Under the pieces are notes generated by a model. It was not told the origin of the DNA, made no database searches, and was given only the letters and a program-made list of their open reading frames with translations. 64,000 nt of DNA from positions 1 through 64,000 of the forward strand of contig NW_020169303.1 of assembly GCF_000988165.1 (NCBI RefSeq). Reading direction: 5' to 3'. Positions 29,668 through 39,428 of this stretch are shown piece after piece (within the stretch, counting starts at the first letter, position 1; the number at the start of each line of letters is the position of its first letter). Both the position numbers and the translations under genes were made by a program. Source of the DNA: Vairimorpha ceranae (Eukaryota; Microsporidia; Nosematidae).

Positions 29668-30144
29668 TTAGAAATCTTCTAATCTTTTAAAATTTCCTTC
29701 AGTGCTTTTCTTCTTAAAGTCTAAAACTACACTACTTTTAGTCTTGCTTAATCTTCTCGTCTCTCCACAAATAACTGTATCACCCACATTAATAAGACCT
29801 TCAAAACAAGGAGACATATGAGAACTAACATTCGTATGTCTTCTGCCAAACCTTCTGTATTTCTTATTATAAACTAATCTGTTGATTCTCACAACTATAG
29901 TCTTATCTGCTTTCATTTTATAAACTACTCCTTCAAAAATTTTTCCTGTTACCCTGACATCTCCTGTAAAAGGACATTTTTTATCAACATAAGTAGCATC
30001 TATAGCAGTCTTAGGAACAACAAATCCGTCTCGCATCTTGTTAATTCTTCTACTTTGTTTAATTTCTTCAGCAGTAGCATAAGGACTAAGTGATATGCCT
30101 GTTTGTTCTGGGAAAATTTTGTATTTTACTGTACTGTCAATCAT
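29668..30144 (-). CDS. RPS11: Ribosomal protein S11 (uS17)
   Basis: A 158-residue small-subunit protein of the uS17 family. [39 protein letters not shown] and [20 protein letters not shown] follow the eukaryotic RPS11 layout of an N-terminal extension plus an OB-fold that contacts 18S rRNA. Length matches yeast (156). Codon choice appears normal for the window. The ATG at 30142-30144 follows GCCCTTAA, the strongest form of the CCC start motif here. No 5' intron is visible, although introns are common in microsporidian ribosomal genes. UBC7 is transcribed divergently 90 bases away. Confidence 0.96.
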   Translation of the reverse strand: MIDSTVKYKIFPEQTGISLSPYATAEEIKQSRRINKMRDGFVVPKTAIDATYVDKKCPFTGDVRVTGKIFEGVVYKMKADKTIVVRINRLVYNKKYRRFGRRHTNVSSHMSPCFEGLINVGDTVICGETRRLSKTKSSVVLDFKKKSTEGNFKRLEDF

Positions 30145-30234
30145 TTAAGGGCAAAAAAAATATTTTTGTATTTTAAAAAAGTAATTTGTTTCTATTTACA
30201 AACAAATTTAAAAAAAAAATCCCCATAAATAAAT

Positions 30235-30738
30235 ATGAAGCATAATGAAGGAAACAGGTCTAAAATATTTATTCTTAATGAATATAAGAATATCCAAGCT
30301 AAAATTAATGAACATTTTAGTGTAGGACTAATAGAGAACAATATTTATACATGGGAAGTTTTGATTTTTGGACCACGTGATACACCATATGAAAATGGAA
30401 TTTTTAAAGCAAAAATGGTTTTTCCAGTTAACTATCCAGAAGCGCCACCAACATTTAGATTTATTTCCGAAATGTGGCATCCAAATATAGATTCTGATGG
30501 AAATGTTTGTATAAGCATTTTACACAAACCTGGAGATGACGCTTTTGGATATGAAGAATTGAGTGAAAGATGGATGCCTGTTAGGCATCCAGAGAGCGTT
30601 ATTATGAGTATTGTGTGTTTATTAACATCTCCAAATTGTGACAGTCCTGCCAATGTAGATGCTGCTACACAATACAGACTCGACATAAATGCATATACAA
30701 AAAAAGTCATGAGACTAACCGAGAAAACATTAGAATAA
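30235..30738 (+). CDS. UBC7: E2 ubiquitin-conjugating enzyme UBC7
   Basis: A 167-residue E2. The UBC fold is complete: YPEAPPTFRFISEMWHPNID, active-site Cys92 in GNVCISIL, and the class-specific acidic insertion HKPGDDAFGYEELSERWMPV before the conserved RHPESVIMSIVCLLTSPN. That 13-residue insertion after the active cysteine defines UBC7/UBE2G. UBC7 normally works in ER-associated degradation with membrane RING ligases. Two such ligases lie nearby (25521, 26860), which makes a shared pathway plausible. The ATG follows CCCCATAAATAA. Confidence 0.95.
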   Translation: MKHNEGNRSKIFILNEYKNIQAKINEHFSVGLIENNIYTWEVLIFGPRDTPYENGIFKAKMVFPVNYPEAPPTFRFISEMWHPNIDSDGNVCISILHKPGDDAFGYEELSERWMPVRHPESVIMSIVCLLTSPNCDSPANVDAATQYRLDINAYTKKVMRLTEKTLE

Positions 30739-30786
30739 CTTAATATTAAAGTGCTATTTAAAATTTTAGATTTTTTTATCCCATAC

Positions 30787-31620
30787 ATGTTAATAAAATT
30801 ATTAAGCATTTTTTTTACATTCGCATCTCTCAACAAATATAGTATTTCTTACATTGAGAAAATAGCTTTATCTTTTATTTTTGAAGATATCGAGCCTAGA
30901 GTAAATAATCCATATTTAATATTACTTTCTAGATTAGTTTTATGCAACAGAGATATTTTTTTTCAAGTTTTCTTTACATTTAATTTATTTAAATTTATTA
31001 ATTTAATTTTAAATAATTTTTATAAAACCTTAAGCTTGTTAACGATATTGCTATGTATATTGAAATTACAAAATTGCATTTCTAATATAAAAAGTATTTC
31101 CCGTGTGCAGCGTATAAATTTGAATAGAAAATTATTTCATTTTGTATGTTTTTGTGTTTTTTATAATCCATCAGATTTTCTTATTGAACTATCAGAATAC
31201 GCTTTTTTTGGATTTATATTGACATCTAAATCAAAGTTATTTAGAATGTTCTTTAGAAATTTTCTTAGTGCAAAAGATTGCAATAATGTTTTATTTTCAC
31301 ATGTTTATCTTTTGATGTCTTGTTTATTTCCCTATTATTATTTAGAATTAGAAAATTATAGATCTACTTTAATGGCTGTTTGTATTCTTGATTCTATGGC
31401 ATCAATTGTAGGTTTATACTTTAAAAATACATCTAAAAGTTTTTTAGGAAGTATATCTGGAGTATTATCTGCAGTAATTGTAAATCTCTATTGTTATAAG
31501 AAAACAAATTTTTTTTATTTTTTATTTGTAGGATTAATAGAATATATAGATTTATGCAATGACAACTTGTCAATACCTCTATTTTCTATATGTTATTATA
31601 AAATTAAAAAAGTAATATAA
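30787..31620 (+). CDS. SEC59: Dolichol kinase
   Basis: A 277-residue, highly hydrophobic protein of the dolichol kinase family. It phosphorylates dolichol at the ER to make the carrier for N-glycosylation and GPI or O-mannose precursors. Conserved pieces near the C-terminus are RKLFHFVCFCVF, DSMASIVGLYFKNTSKSFLG and IEYIDLCNDNLSIPL, matching the family's D-x-ASxxG...SKTxEG and DNLxxPL motifs. Yeast Sec59 is 519 residues, so the N-terminal membrane part is strongly shortened. A GTG at 30751 keeps the frame open up to the UBC7 stop, but the ATG at 30787 with ATCCCATAC before it fits the CCC rule. The stop is eight bases from the convergent Rab11 gene. Confidence 0.85.
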   Translation: MLIKLLSIFFTFASLNKYSISYIEKIALSFIFEDIEPRVNNPYLILLSRLVLCNRDIFFQVFFTFNLFKFINLILNNFYKTLSLLTILLCILKLQNCISNIKSISRVQRINLNRKLFHFVCFCVFYNPSDFLIELSEYAFFGFILTSKSKLFRMFFRNFLSAKDCNNVLFSHVYLLMSCLFPYYYLELENYRSTLMAVCILDSMASIVGLYFKNTSKSFLGSISGVLSAVIVNLYCYKKTNFFYFLFVGLIEYIDLCNDNLSIPLFSICYYKIKKVI

Positions 31621-31628
31621 ACAGTTTA

Positions 31629-32255
31629 TTAACAACAGCTTTTTTTCTTTTTCTGTTTTATGTTTTTAATTTCCTTGCCAGAGAAGGTTTTACTTTTTGC
31701 TTTACTGCCTTTTTTTAATTCTTTTTCCTTGTGCTTGTTGTAAATTACAGTAATTAATTCATGAAAAGCTTCATTTACATTTTCACCTGTTTTAGCTGAT
31801 GTCTCAAAATACATTATAGAATTTCTAAAAGCTTCTTCTTTCCCATTTTCTGTTGATACCTGACGTTGTAAATCCGTTTTATTGCCAATCAGCATGATAG
31901 GAATATTTTCTGTATGATTTTTCAATTGTACCAACCAAGTTTCTAATGCCTTTTTTAGTGTGTTGGGTTGAGTGACATCGTATACCAAAATTGATCCGCT
32001 TGATCCTCTGTAGTAAGCATGCGTTATTGCTTGATACCTTTCTTGACCCGCGGTATCCCAAATTTGTGCTTTAATTATTTTATTATCAATATTAAATGTC
32101 ATTGTCCCAAATTCAACACCTATTGTGGCTCGACTGTCTGATAAATACTTTTTATGAATTAGTTGACTTAACAAATTTGTTTTACCAACAGCCGAATCAC
32201 CTATTAAGACAATTTTAAAAAGATAATCAAATTGTTTAGGGCCTGCTGCGTCCAT
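31629..32255 (-). CDS. YPT31: Rab GTPase, Rab11/Ypt31-like
   Basis: A 208-residue small GTPase: P-loop IGDSAVGKTN, switch I ATIGVEFGT, WDTAGQERYQAITHAYYRG, NKTD and TSAKTGENV. The RATIGVEFGTMTF/AQIWDTAGQERYxAIT combination is the Rab11 signature. The family acts in traffic through recycling endosomes and late Golgi. The C-terminal hypervariable region is strongly basic (repeated Lys) and ends KKSCC, the digeranylgeranylation site. The ATG at 32253-32255 follows ACCCTAAATATACAA. Together with Rab1 and SEC18 it covers the secretory pathway. Confidence 0.92.
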   Translation of the reverse strand: MDAAGPKQFDYLFKIVLIGDSAVGKTNLLSQLIHKKYLSDSRATIGVEFGTMTFNIDNKIIKAQIWDTAGQERYQAITHAYYRGSSGSILVYDVTQPNTLKKALETWLVQLKNHTENIPIMLIGNKTDLQRQVSTENGKEEAFRNSIMYFETSAKTGENVNEAFHELITVIYNKHKEKELKKGSKAKSKTFSGKEIKNIKQKKKKSCC

Positions 32256-32485
32256 TTGTATATTTAGGGTAATGTATTATAATATTAAGATATTTTTTTA
32301 AATTTGAATAGTTTGTTTGTTAAAATTTATGCAAAAAAACTTATAAAGACTTAAAATGCATAAAACTTATAAAATTTAATTTTTAAAATATATTTGTAAA
32401 ATTACAGCAAATATTTAAATTTTGTATATACGAAATTTTTGCATTGCGCATATTTATTTAATATTTGTTTAGGCAATAATATTTA
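32256..32485. promoter_or_regulatory. Divergent promoter region of Rab11 and VPS13 genes
   Basis: 230 bases between two divergent starts. The Rab11 side has ACCCTAAA near its ATG. The VPS13 side has no CCC, only TTTAGGCAAT. A repeated AAAACTTATAAA is present twice near 32337 and 32364. No other element was recognised. Confidence 0.3.
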
Positions 32486-35026
32486 ATGTTACTGGATTTA
32501 GCTACCCCAGATATGATTAAGTCTTTTATATCTAAATACGTTTCAAAATATTTTACAAATATAAATCCGCTTAATGTTAAATACAATATATTTGAGCAAA
32601 CTGTAGATTTATACGATATTTCCATAAATCCAGATTTTTTTTATAATATTAGAAGTACTATAGCACATTTGCGATATAAATTTTCTCTTATCCAAGATAT
32701 TGTGCTAATTAATAATTTATTCATAGTGGTTGATAAAATACCCTGTTTTACTAAAAATGAAGATTTTAATTATGATTTAAAAATATGTACAGCTACTATA
32801 ATTTATAAAGATTTTAAAATTAAGATTTTAGAAGTTAAGGATGGAGAAATTAAAGGATTAGAAATAATTTACAAAAAAGTAAAAATTCTTACATCACCGA
32901 GGTTTATTAAAAGCATTAATGGATATATTTTTAGTGAAGCTTGTATAAATATCAAAGAAATTTACAATGCTTTTTTAGATTTTTCAAATAGTAAAACATT
33001 AGAACCAAAAAAATTGAAAATTTTGGTTGAAAAAGTAACAATAAATAATTTACATGCTAATCTTAGAGAAATTACGATTAGTAACAGTAATAAATCGGTA
33101 TGTAACATAAAGAAGATTAAGATTCTTGGAATGAAATTTTATAACACTGATATCAAATTTGAAAAAAGTATAGAAGTTAAAAATGATATATTTTGCATTA
33201 GAACTGATAGCCAACATTTAAATATTTTAATAAAAAAAAACATTTTACAGATAGAATCACAAAAAAGGTATAATTTTGAGTTAAAAAGTATAAGTAATAT
33301 TTTGCAAGATTTACCACAAATGACTGTTAATATTTTGTTTCTAAACGAAAAAATCTCTTTTTTATTGGATAAAAATATTTATAAATTTAAATATAATAAT
33401 TTTTTAGAAATAGAAAGCATTTGTATACAAAAAGAGATTATTATTAATACTGTAAAATTTAATGAAGAGCCTAATTATAAGACAGATAACAAATTAGAAG
33501 TTTTTATTGATTTTTTATTAGAGTTTATAAATTTTAATATTGTTATTTTAAATATTTTTCATAAAGATTTATTTATTCATCGATTAGTTTATCTCTGCAA
33601 CGAAAATTTAAACGAAGAATGTTTTTTAATAAATTTTACAAGTACTTTTAGTAATAATGATATAAAATATCTTGAAATTTGTTGTATAAATAGAACATTT
33701 AAGGTAAAAGTTAATAATTTTATTATAGGTGATATAGAATCTCTTATAAAGTATTATCAAAATAAGGAAAATCCTTTTAATTTTGATATTTCTGTAGAGA
33801 ATTTGCAAGTTCATCACAAGGATATAACACTCTACATAAAGGAAGCACATCTTGATCCTCTAGAAATATCATTAATATTTGATTTAATGTTTAATAATAA
33901 TTTTATTGTCGAGGACTGTAGTGTTAAATATACTAATAACAATATAAGTGTAGAAGATTTATTTATTAATATCAGCGATAATATAATGCATACTGTATCG
34001 AATATTAATCCTTTTGATTTTTTTAAAAAAGATGATATTAAATCTTTTAAATCCACTTTAGATTTACACATTGATGATTTGATTATTAATGTGTTTAATA
34101 TTTCTAATAGGGAAGTAATGCTTATATTTTTATCGGATATCGATTTACTTTATTCAGAAGATATTTTTAAATTAAATATAAAATATGCACAAATTGACAA
34201 CCAAGAGTATTTTACTAAGCATCCTATAATTTTTAAAAGTGTAGGAGATAATTTTATAAATTTAATTAAAGCTAATGATGAAATATATATCGATGTTGGC
34301 AATTTTCATCTAGTATATAACGAATTTTTAGATAAAGTTGCTATTTTTAAAAACTTTTATAAAACAAATAATAATGTTTTAATTTATTATAACTTTAAAA
34401 GTTTTGTGATTAATTCTATCGAATGTACAATTTTATACAAATACTACGTCAATGTTAAATTAGAGCTTTTTGAGATTAAGTTTTTTACAGGTACACTGAT
34501 ATCTTTACATGAGAATATTTACAAGTTTTATAAAAGTAAATTAACAAAGAAGTTTATTGGATTAATTTTTAAAAATATTAAAAATAATTTATACACAAAG
34601 TATGTAAATTTGGGTTATAAAGAAGATAAAAATTTGCCTGTACCATGGTATAGTGGCCAACATTCTGATTATAGATTAAAATATCCGATGCCTATGAGAT
34701 TGTATATTGAAAAATATAATTACGGGCTTAGTGCCTCATTTTATATTTTTAATAAAATGGATGACAAATATACAGATGAGGTATTTACAGATGGAACATA
34801 TGCAAATATTTTTTACAAAAATAAACTTCATGAATTATCTTTTGGAAATAATTGTCTTATTTTGACAAATAAAAGATTATTAATGAGCAGTAAACTAAAT
34901 ACAAAATCTATATGTATCGATGATATTTCAGTCAAAGAATATTGTAATTATTTTATGATTGGAGATATAAAAATAGTGGTAGAAAATACTACATTTATTA
35001 GTTCACTTTGTAAATTCTTATTATAA
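32486..35026 (+). CDS. VPS13: Reduced VPS13-like lipid-transfer protein
   Basis: An 846-residue protein that begins with a chorein-like segment: SFISKYVSKYFTNINPLNVK, then VDLYDISINPDFF, parallel to the VPS13/ATG2 start. The long Asn/Ile/Lys/Phe-rich middle fits the extended beta groove. The C-terminal 130 residues (PMPMRLYIEKYNYGLSAS, then ELSFGNNCLILTNKRLLMSS) resemble the VPS13 C-terminal region, where an arginine-proline stretch precedes a segment of the LTNxR type. VPS13 moves phospholipids between organelle membranes. Yeast VPS13 has 3144 residues, so this is about a quarter of the size. ATG2 is the alternative. Confidence 0.7.
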   Translation: MLLDLATPDMIKSFISKYVSKYFTNINPLNVKYNIFEQTVDLYDISINPDFFYNIRSTIAHLRYKFSLIQDIVLINNLFIVVDKIPCFTKNEDFNYDLKICTATIIYKDFKIKILEVKDGEIKGLEIIYKKVKILTSPRFIKSINGYIFSEACINIKEIYNAFLDFSNSKTLEPKKLKILVEKVTINNLHANLREITISNSNKSVCNIKKIKILGMKFYNTDIKFEKSIEVKNDIFCIRTDSQHLNILIKKNILQIESQKRYNFELKSISNILQDLPQMTVNILFLNEKISFLLDKNIYKFKYNNFLEIESICIQKEIIINTVKFNEEPNYKTDNKLEVFIDFLLEFINFNIVILNIFHKDLFIHRLVYLCNENLNEECFLINFTSTFSNNDIKYLEICCINRTFKVKVNNFIIGDIESLIKYYQNKENPFNFDISVENLQVHHKDITLYIKEAHLDPLEISLIFDLMFNNNFIVEDCSVKYTNNNISVEDLFINISDNIMHTVSNINPFDFFKKDDIKSFKSTLDLHIDDLIINVFNISNREVMLIFLSDIDLLYSEDIFKLNIKYAQIDNQEYFTKHPIIFKSVGDNFINLIKANDEIYIDVGNFHLVYNEFLDKVAIFKNFYKTNNNVLIYYNFKSFVINSIECTILYKYYVNVKLELFEIKFFTGTLISLHENIYKFYKSKLTKKFIGLIFKNIKNNLYTKYVNLGYKEDKNLPVPWYSGQHSDYRLKYPMPMRLYIEKYNYGLSASFYIFNKMDDKYTDEVFTDGTYANIFYKNKLHELSFGNNCLILTNKRLLMSSKLNTKSICIDDISVKEYCNYFMIGDIKIVVENTTFISSLCKFLL

Positions 35027-35150
35027 CGCAAAGTGCTGTAAAGTAATTTATGAATAAATTTAAAATAATTTTGTTGTATTTAACAATTTATTTTTTATAA
35101 AAATTTAATTAACTAATAATAACTTAAACAAATTCGAGTAAAATTTAATT

Positions 35151-36056
35151 TTACAAAAAATAATCTGGTATTTTAGATAAAACAAAATCTTCCACTTTAA
35201 CAGGAGATGGCTCAAATTGTGTAAAATCATACCTTCCATGTTCGTCCATTTGCATAAGAGTTGCTAGATTTCCACACCTGTAGCAGTAATTAGGTGCACT
35301 AAATATTGTTACACAATGTTTATCATGATTCCACGAATATCCATCCATTACAACTTGATGAGCTCTGCATATCATTTTCAAATTATTTGTAGCTGTAAAT
35401 TTATTTGTGATATCAGGACCAAAAGTGTATCCCGCACCCCTAGGGGATGGTCCCCATCCTTGTGTCTCGTCAGGATCTGACCATAAAAGATCACACATAG
35501 CCCCCTCATGTGGCACTTCTATCTTTCTATCTATGCTTTTAAGTTGATCTAAAGTTTCAAATGATGGACTAAGGCCACCATGGCAACAAAAGGTATCATT
35601 ATTAATTACAGCACTAACAGGAAGGTAATCAAATAATTCAGTAAAATATCTCCATACATTACTTGATGCATATTTTCGTATACACTCGTCAAAAAATCCA
35701 TAAACTTGGGTTATCTGCCGGGACTCATGATTGCCTCTTAGAAGATAAATCCTATTTGGATATTTTACTTTTAAACACAATAAAATGCTAAGAGTCTCAA
35801 CAGAATGATATCCCCTATCCACATAATCTCCCATAAATAAATAATTAGTGTAGGGTGGTAATCCGCCCACCTTAAATAATTCCAATAAATCGTGAAACTG
35901 CCCGTGTACATCACCACAGACAGTTACTGGACCATTAACATTTATTACGTTATCTTCTTTTATAAACACATCTATTGATATTTTACATAATTCTTGTACT
36001 TCTGTTTCTGTAAGGTATTCACATTTATATAATTTAGAAAGAAATTTGTCGATCAT
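35151..36056 (-). CDS. PPH21: PP2A-type protein phosphatase catalytic subunit
   Basis: A 301-residue Ser/Thr phosphatase. [29 protein letters not shown] and the later [11 protein letters not shown] and [11 protein letters not shown] metal and substrate motifs are all intact. The [14 protein letters not shown] stretch and the C-terminal PDYFL tail, the site of methylation in PP2A, make it PP2A rather than PP4 or PP6. A possible B56-type regulatory subunit is encoded at 41664-43052, so both holoenzyme parts are in the window. The ATG at 36054-36056 is preceded by ACCCCCTAGA. Confidence 0.96.
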   Translation of the reverse strand: MIDKFLSKLYKCEYLTETEVQELCKISIDVFIKEDNVINVNGPVTVCGDVHGQFHDLLELFKVGGLPPYTNYLFMGDYVDRGYHSVETLSILLCLKVKYPNRIYLLRGNHESRQITQVYGFFDECIRKYASSNVWRYFTELFDYLPVSAVINNDTFCCHGGLSPSFETLDQLKSIDRKIEVPHEGAMCDLLWSDPDETQGWGPSPRGAGYTFGPDITNKFTATNNLKMICRAHQVVMDGYSWNHDKHCVTIFSAPNYCYRCGNLATLMQMDEHGRYDFTQFEPSPVKVEDFVLSKIPDYFL

Positions 36057-36238
36057 TCTAGGGGGTAAAAAAAGTTAACTATAAAAACTGCATAAAACAT
36101 TGTAACAGATAAGACAAATAAGATGAATGTTAAATGACTAAAAATTACTTAATATATAAAACTAATCATTTTAATTATTTTAGAAAGTAAATTATACACT
36201 CCTTTAATAAAATTACGAAATTTATTTCCACCCCCTTT

Positions 36239-37006
36239 ATGCTAAATCTTAGGAAATATCTCTACGGTCTTATTCTTTCTACATTATTTGCTTACAAGTA
36301 CACATACAGTCAGAATACATCTACATTTTGCACAGATATGTTTTTAGTACCGTTAACTTGTACACTTGTATTCGCGATTCAACTAACTAAATTTTCTGAA
36401 GAAAACATTACAGGAGGATTTGTCGCAGGATTGTTATATAGCGTTTCTTATTGTAAATTTATTGATGGATGCAACAAATTTAATATTGAATTTAGTCTTC
36501 TTATTAATTGTGCAGGGTTATACATTGCTAGTCTGTTTAAATTCTTAATTTCTGATAGAAAATCCTTGTCTGCTTCACATCTTTCTATGTATTTACTTTT
36601 TGTACTAATAATCTCAGTTTTTATACTTAAGGATAAAGAATTTGACGGGATAAAAATTGTGTTGTCTGGTCATAATAATTTCTTTAGTATTGTAAGTTAT
36701 GTATCTTATACAGTAGTAGCAAATATTTTTACAAATGAAATGGGTATAAAGAACTTCTTGGCGTTATCTTCATATCCTCAGCTAGTTATATTTTTAGTAT
36801 GTGCTTGTTTTTTTAGAATAAATAGTATATACACAGAGCCACTAGTAGACAACATTATATATTATATTGTATCCCTTTTAACTTATATAGGTACAGTGGC
36901 GTATGTACAGATGTATGGTATAATAACTACAAATACACTACACTTAAGTAATTTACTTATATATATTTTATTAATTTATTCCAAGAAATTGATTAAAATA
37001 TTTTAA
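36239..37006 (+). CDS. Polytopic membrane protein, unknown
   Basis: A 255-residue protein of about eight hydrophobic segments from the first residues to YILLIYSKKLIKIF at the end. Charges are sparse and lie between helices. Size and layout are close to EamA or nucleotide-sugar-transporter proteins, but I see no confirming motif. The ATG directly follows CACCCCCTTT, the longest C run at any start in the window, so expression as a real gene is well supported. Function unknown. Confidence 0.7.
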   Translation: MLNLRKYLYGLILSTLFAYKYTYSQNTSTFCTDMFLVPLTCTLVFAIQLTKFSEENITGGFVAGLLYSVSYCKFIDGCNKFNIEFSLLINCAGLYIASLFKFLISDRKSLSASHLSMYLLFVLIISVFILKDKEFDGIKIVLSGHNNFFSIVSYVSYTVVANIFTNEMGIKNFLALSSYPQLVIFLVCACFFRINSIYTEPLVDNIIYYIVSLLTYIGTVAYVQMYGIITTNTLHLSNLLIYILLIYSKKLIKIF

Positions 37007-37169
37007 ATAAACTTTATAACAAATGTAAAAATTTTTAAAAAATTTATAAGTCTTATAAAAATACTACAAATCTTTTATCAAATATAAAAACGTATAGAGT
37101 ATAAAGAAGCGCATAAGGTATATAAAATTTAATAAAAAAATAACATTTAAGAAATATTTTTATTCACTA

Positions 37170-37613
37170 TTAAGGCTCAGTCCATGTATTAATAACCCTA
37201 GATCTTAATTTCAGTGTAAGAAGTATATCCCTAGCCATAACTGTACATCTTCTAGCGTGTGTAGCACATAGAAGTGAATCTTCAAATAATCCTACAAGAT
37301 AACATTCTACCGCCTCTTGAATAGCTGCAAGAGCAGGTCCTTGAAATCTAATTTCGGCTGCATTATTAGATTCTCTTACAATTGCACGACAATGTCTCTG
37401 AAAAGGAAGTCTCCTTATTAAACATTCTGTACCTTTCCTATATCTTCTTATCTCCTTAAGAACAAGTGCACCAGATCTATGCCTCTGCTTAGTCCTCTTC
37501 TCTGTTGATCCAGGTGTGCCGGTTGGTGTCTTTTTCGTAGACTTAGCAGCTAATTGCTTTCTGGGAGCTTTACCTCCAGTTGTCTTTTTTGCAGATTGTT
37601 TTGTTCTTGCCAT
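37170..37613 (-). CDS. HHT1: Histone H3, divergent
   Basis: A 147-residue H3. The tail ARTKQSAKKTTGGKAPRKQL keeps Lys4, Lys9, Lys14, Arg17, Lys18 and Lys23, while Arg8 is Lys and Ser10 is Thr. Relative to the usual 135-136 residues it has about three extra residues before the alphaN helix (TPGSTEKRTKQRHRSG), about two extra in loop 1 (RESNNAAEIRFQG in place of QDFKTDLRFQS) and a C-terminal extension (LKLRSRVINTWTEP). A longer loop 1 is a CENP-A feature, but the intact tail favours canonical H3. The ATG follows GCCCCCA. HDAC at 19192 is its natural enzyme. Confidence 0.93.
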   Translation of the reverse strand: MARTKQSAKKTTGGKAPRKQLAAKSTKKTPTGTPGSTEKRTKQRHRSGALVLKEIRRYRKGTECLIRRLPFQRHCRAIVRESNNAAEIRFQGPALAAIQEAVECYLVGLFEDSLLCATHARRCTVMARDILLTLKLRSRVINTWTEP

Positions 37614-37846
37614 TGGGGGCTTGGTATTTTTAAAAATAAATAAAAAATAGGAGGGAAATTTGTTTCAGTGTTGATATTTTTTACATAAATTATTTTTTTA
37701 TTAAATTTATTTGTGTTATTATTAAAATCAAAAGATAATTAAAATTGTTTTTTTTCTGTAATAAATTTTGTAATTCAACTTTATTATGATTTTATTCCTT
37801 CTTAAATAACTAAAAAAAGCAATTTTTTTAAATTATTACCCTTATA

Positions 37847-38551
37847 ATGTATTCTATATTTTTAATTACAAATTTTACTTTGAAATTTTTATCAAATGAA
37901 ATTAGATTATTTGACAATTTTAATATTGAAAAAATAAAAGTAACAGTTGAGCCATGTGACACAAAAAAATGTACCATCTTTTCATGCAGAAAAATAAATT
38001 TTATAAAAGATAGTGTAAATCTTAAAGATCTTGTGGAATGTAAAACACATTGTAAAAATGGATCAGAAATTTGGAAGAACATTACTGATATTTGTAACAT
38101 TAAAAATGATAAATTTCTTGTATATTTGATTTCAGGATTACATTTTGCTATTAATTTGCACATAGCTTACAATTACTATAACTTGTATTTTTTTTACTAC
38201 CATAATATTAATGTTTATTTGAGACAAAGAAAATATTTTCATAATTTTATGCTACTTTTACTTTTTATACGAAAAAAAATTAAATTTTATGCAGAAAACA
38301 AACAAATTAATTATAAAATTGATCAAGAAGAAACAAATTATATAAATAAGCTAAAACAATCAATAAAAGAAATCGGATGCCTTGATTGTGAAAAATGTCA
38401 AATTTTAGGAACATTGCATTTTCAAGGATTAATTAATTGTATTAAAGTAGACAAACCTTCAGATTTAATATATGTGGTGTTTGTTTACAAAAAATTACTT
38501 AAAACCTTAAAGGTTGTATATTTTTTTGAAAACATTATACAAAATAATTAA
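37847..38551 (+). CDS. ERO1: Miniature ERO1 ER oxidoreductin
   Basis: A 234-residue protein, far below the 400-560 usual for ERO1, which makes disulphides in the ER and passes them to PDI. The family core is there: C-x4-C in KCTIFSCRK (Cys42, Cys47; shuttle pair), GSEIWKNIT, LISGLHFAINLHIAYNY (the SGLH FAD site) and the active-site cluster CLDCEKCQILGTLHFQG (Cys178, 181, 184), which parallels CxxCxxC of ERO1 followed by LxxQGLxxALK. Much of the intervening region is deleted. The N-terminal segment MYSIFLITNFTLKFL is a likely signal sequence. The ATG follows ACCCTTATA. It is tandem with the KH gene. Confidence 0.88.
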   Translation: MYSIFLITNFTLKFLSNEIRLFDNFNIEKIKVTVEPCDTKKCTIFSCRKINFIKDSVNLKDLVECKTHCKNGSEIWKNITDICNIKNDKFLVYLISGLHFAINLHIAYNYYNLYFFYYHNINVYLRQRKYFHNFMLLLLFIRKKIKFYAENKQINYKIDQEETNYINKLKQSIKEIGCLDCEKCQILGTLHFQGLINCIKVDKPSDLIYVVFVYKKLLKTLKVVYFFENIIQNN

Positions 38552-38560
38552 TATTTTGTT

Positions 38561-38959
38561 ATGTTGAACCCATTTAGAATGTATGTAGAAGAAAATGAAG
38601 AATCTTTTATTAACAATTTATCCACATTGTACAAAAATATAGTACATAAAAAGGAAAAAAGACGGATTCTTGTAAGTAAATCTTCAAACTTCTCTGATTC
38701 TTCTGTTTGTAAAGGTTATGTTGATGATACTAGTGTTATGCTTTATAAATATGAGAGTGATAAAAATATTTGCATATTGGAAATACCAGCAAATTTCTAT
38801 AATTGTTTTATTGGAAAAAATGGTGTTATGAAAATAAAAAATGAAAAATTATTTGATATACAAATTACGATATTTTCTAGTAGCAAAATTATTGTTGAAG
38901 GAAAGGGAAGGAAAGAATTTTCAAAATATGTACTTGATAAAATTTATAATTATATTTAA
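38561..38959 (+). CDS. Single KH-domain RNA-binding protein
   Basis: A 132-residue protein. After an acidic N-terminal half comes a KH domain, about residues 68-132: ILEIPANFYNCFIGKNGVMK with the GxxG loop GKNG at 85-88, then the IIVEGKG strand. KH domains bind single-stranded RNA or DNA. The arrangement resembles the KH part of ASCC1-like proteins, but no second domain is present. It starts nine bases after the ERO1 stop, so co-transcription or a very short intergenic promoter is likely. No CCC lies immediately before its ATG. Confidence 0.7.
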   Translation: MLNPFRMYVEENEESFINNLSTLYKNIVHKKEKRRILVSKSSNFSDSSVCKGYVDDTSVMLYKYESDKNICILEIPANFYNCFIGKNGVMKIKNEKLFDIQITIFSSSKIIVEGKGRKEFSKYVLDKIYNYI

Positions 38960-39428
38960 TTAATTTAATAAATCATTTATGGTGATAGATATACAATTAC
39001 GTTTTTAATTTATTTTAAATTTGTTTGTGTCTACGTACAAACTATAATACTGTTAAAATGATTTTTTACAAATGCTCTTTTAAAATATATCTTTTGTTAT
39101 TTACATTTTTTTGTAGTTTTTTTTTATTTACTGTCATGACACAATCAATTTATCACTAGCAAGTTGCTAAATTAATAATATTTAAAATTACCAATAACTT
39201 TCCTCAAATTGTAACAATCTTATTATCAAAAAATTACCTTTAAAAATATAAATGATGGATCACATGAATAATAAATATATTTATAAAAGCTATTGTCATT
39301 AAACTACATGTGTTGAAAACATTTTTCAAAAAATATCTCTTAACAGTGTTGTGTTATCTGGTATTCCTTAAAATTGAACAAAAAGCATAAAAAATAAATA
39401 AAACCAATTAATTTATTCAAATAAAATC
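38960..39428. other. AT-rich intergenic region
   Basis: Between convergent KH and TFIIS gene ends. No gene, RNA or repeat recognised. Confidence 0.35.

Noticed and set aside
30736..30751. UBC7-SEC59 readthrough fusion
   Set aside because: Both frames are the same and separated by one TAA, but SEC59 has its own ATG with CCC motif and UBC7 ends at its usual length.
38960..39428. CRISPR, rRNA or prophage-type features
   Set aside because: None seen anywhere; the genes are eukaryotic and no spaced repeat array or rRNA signature occurs.
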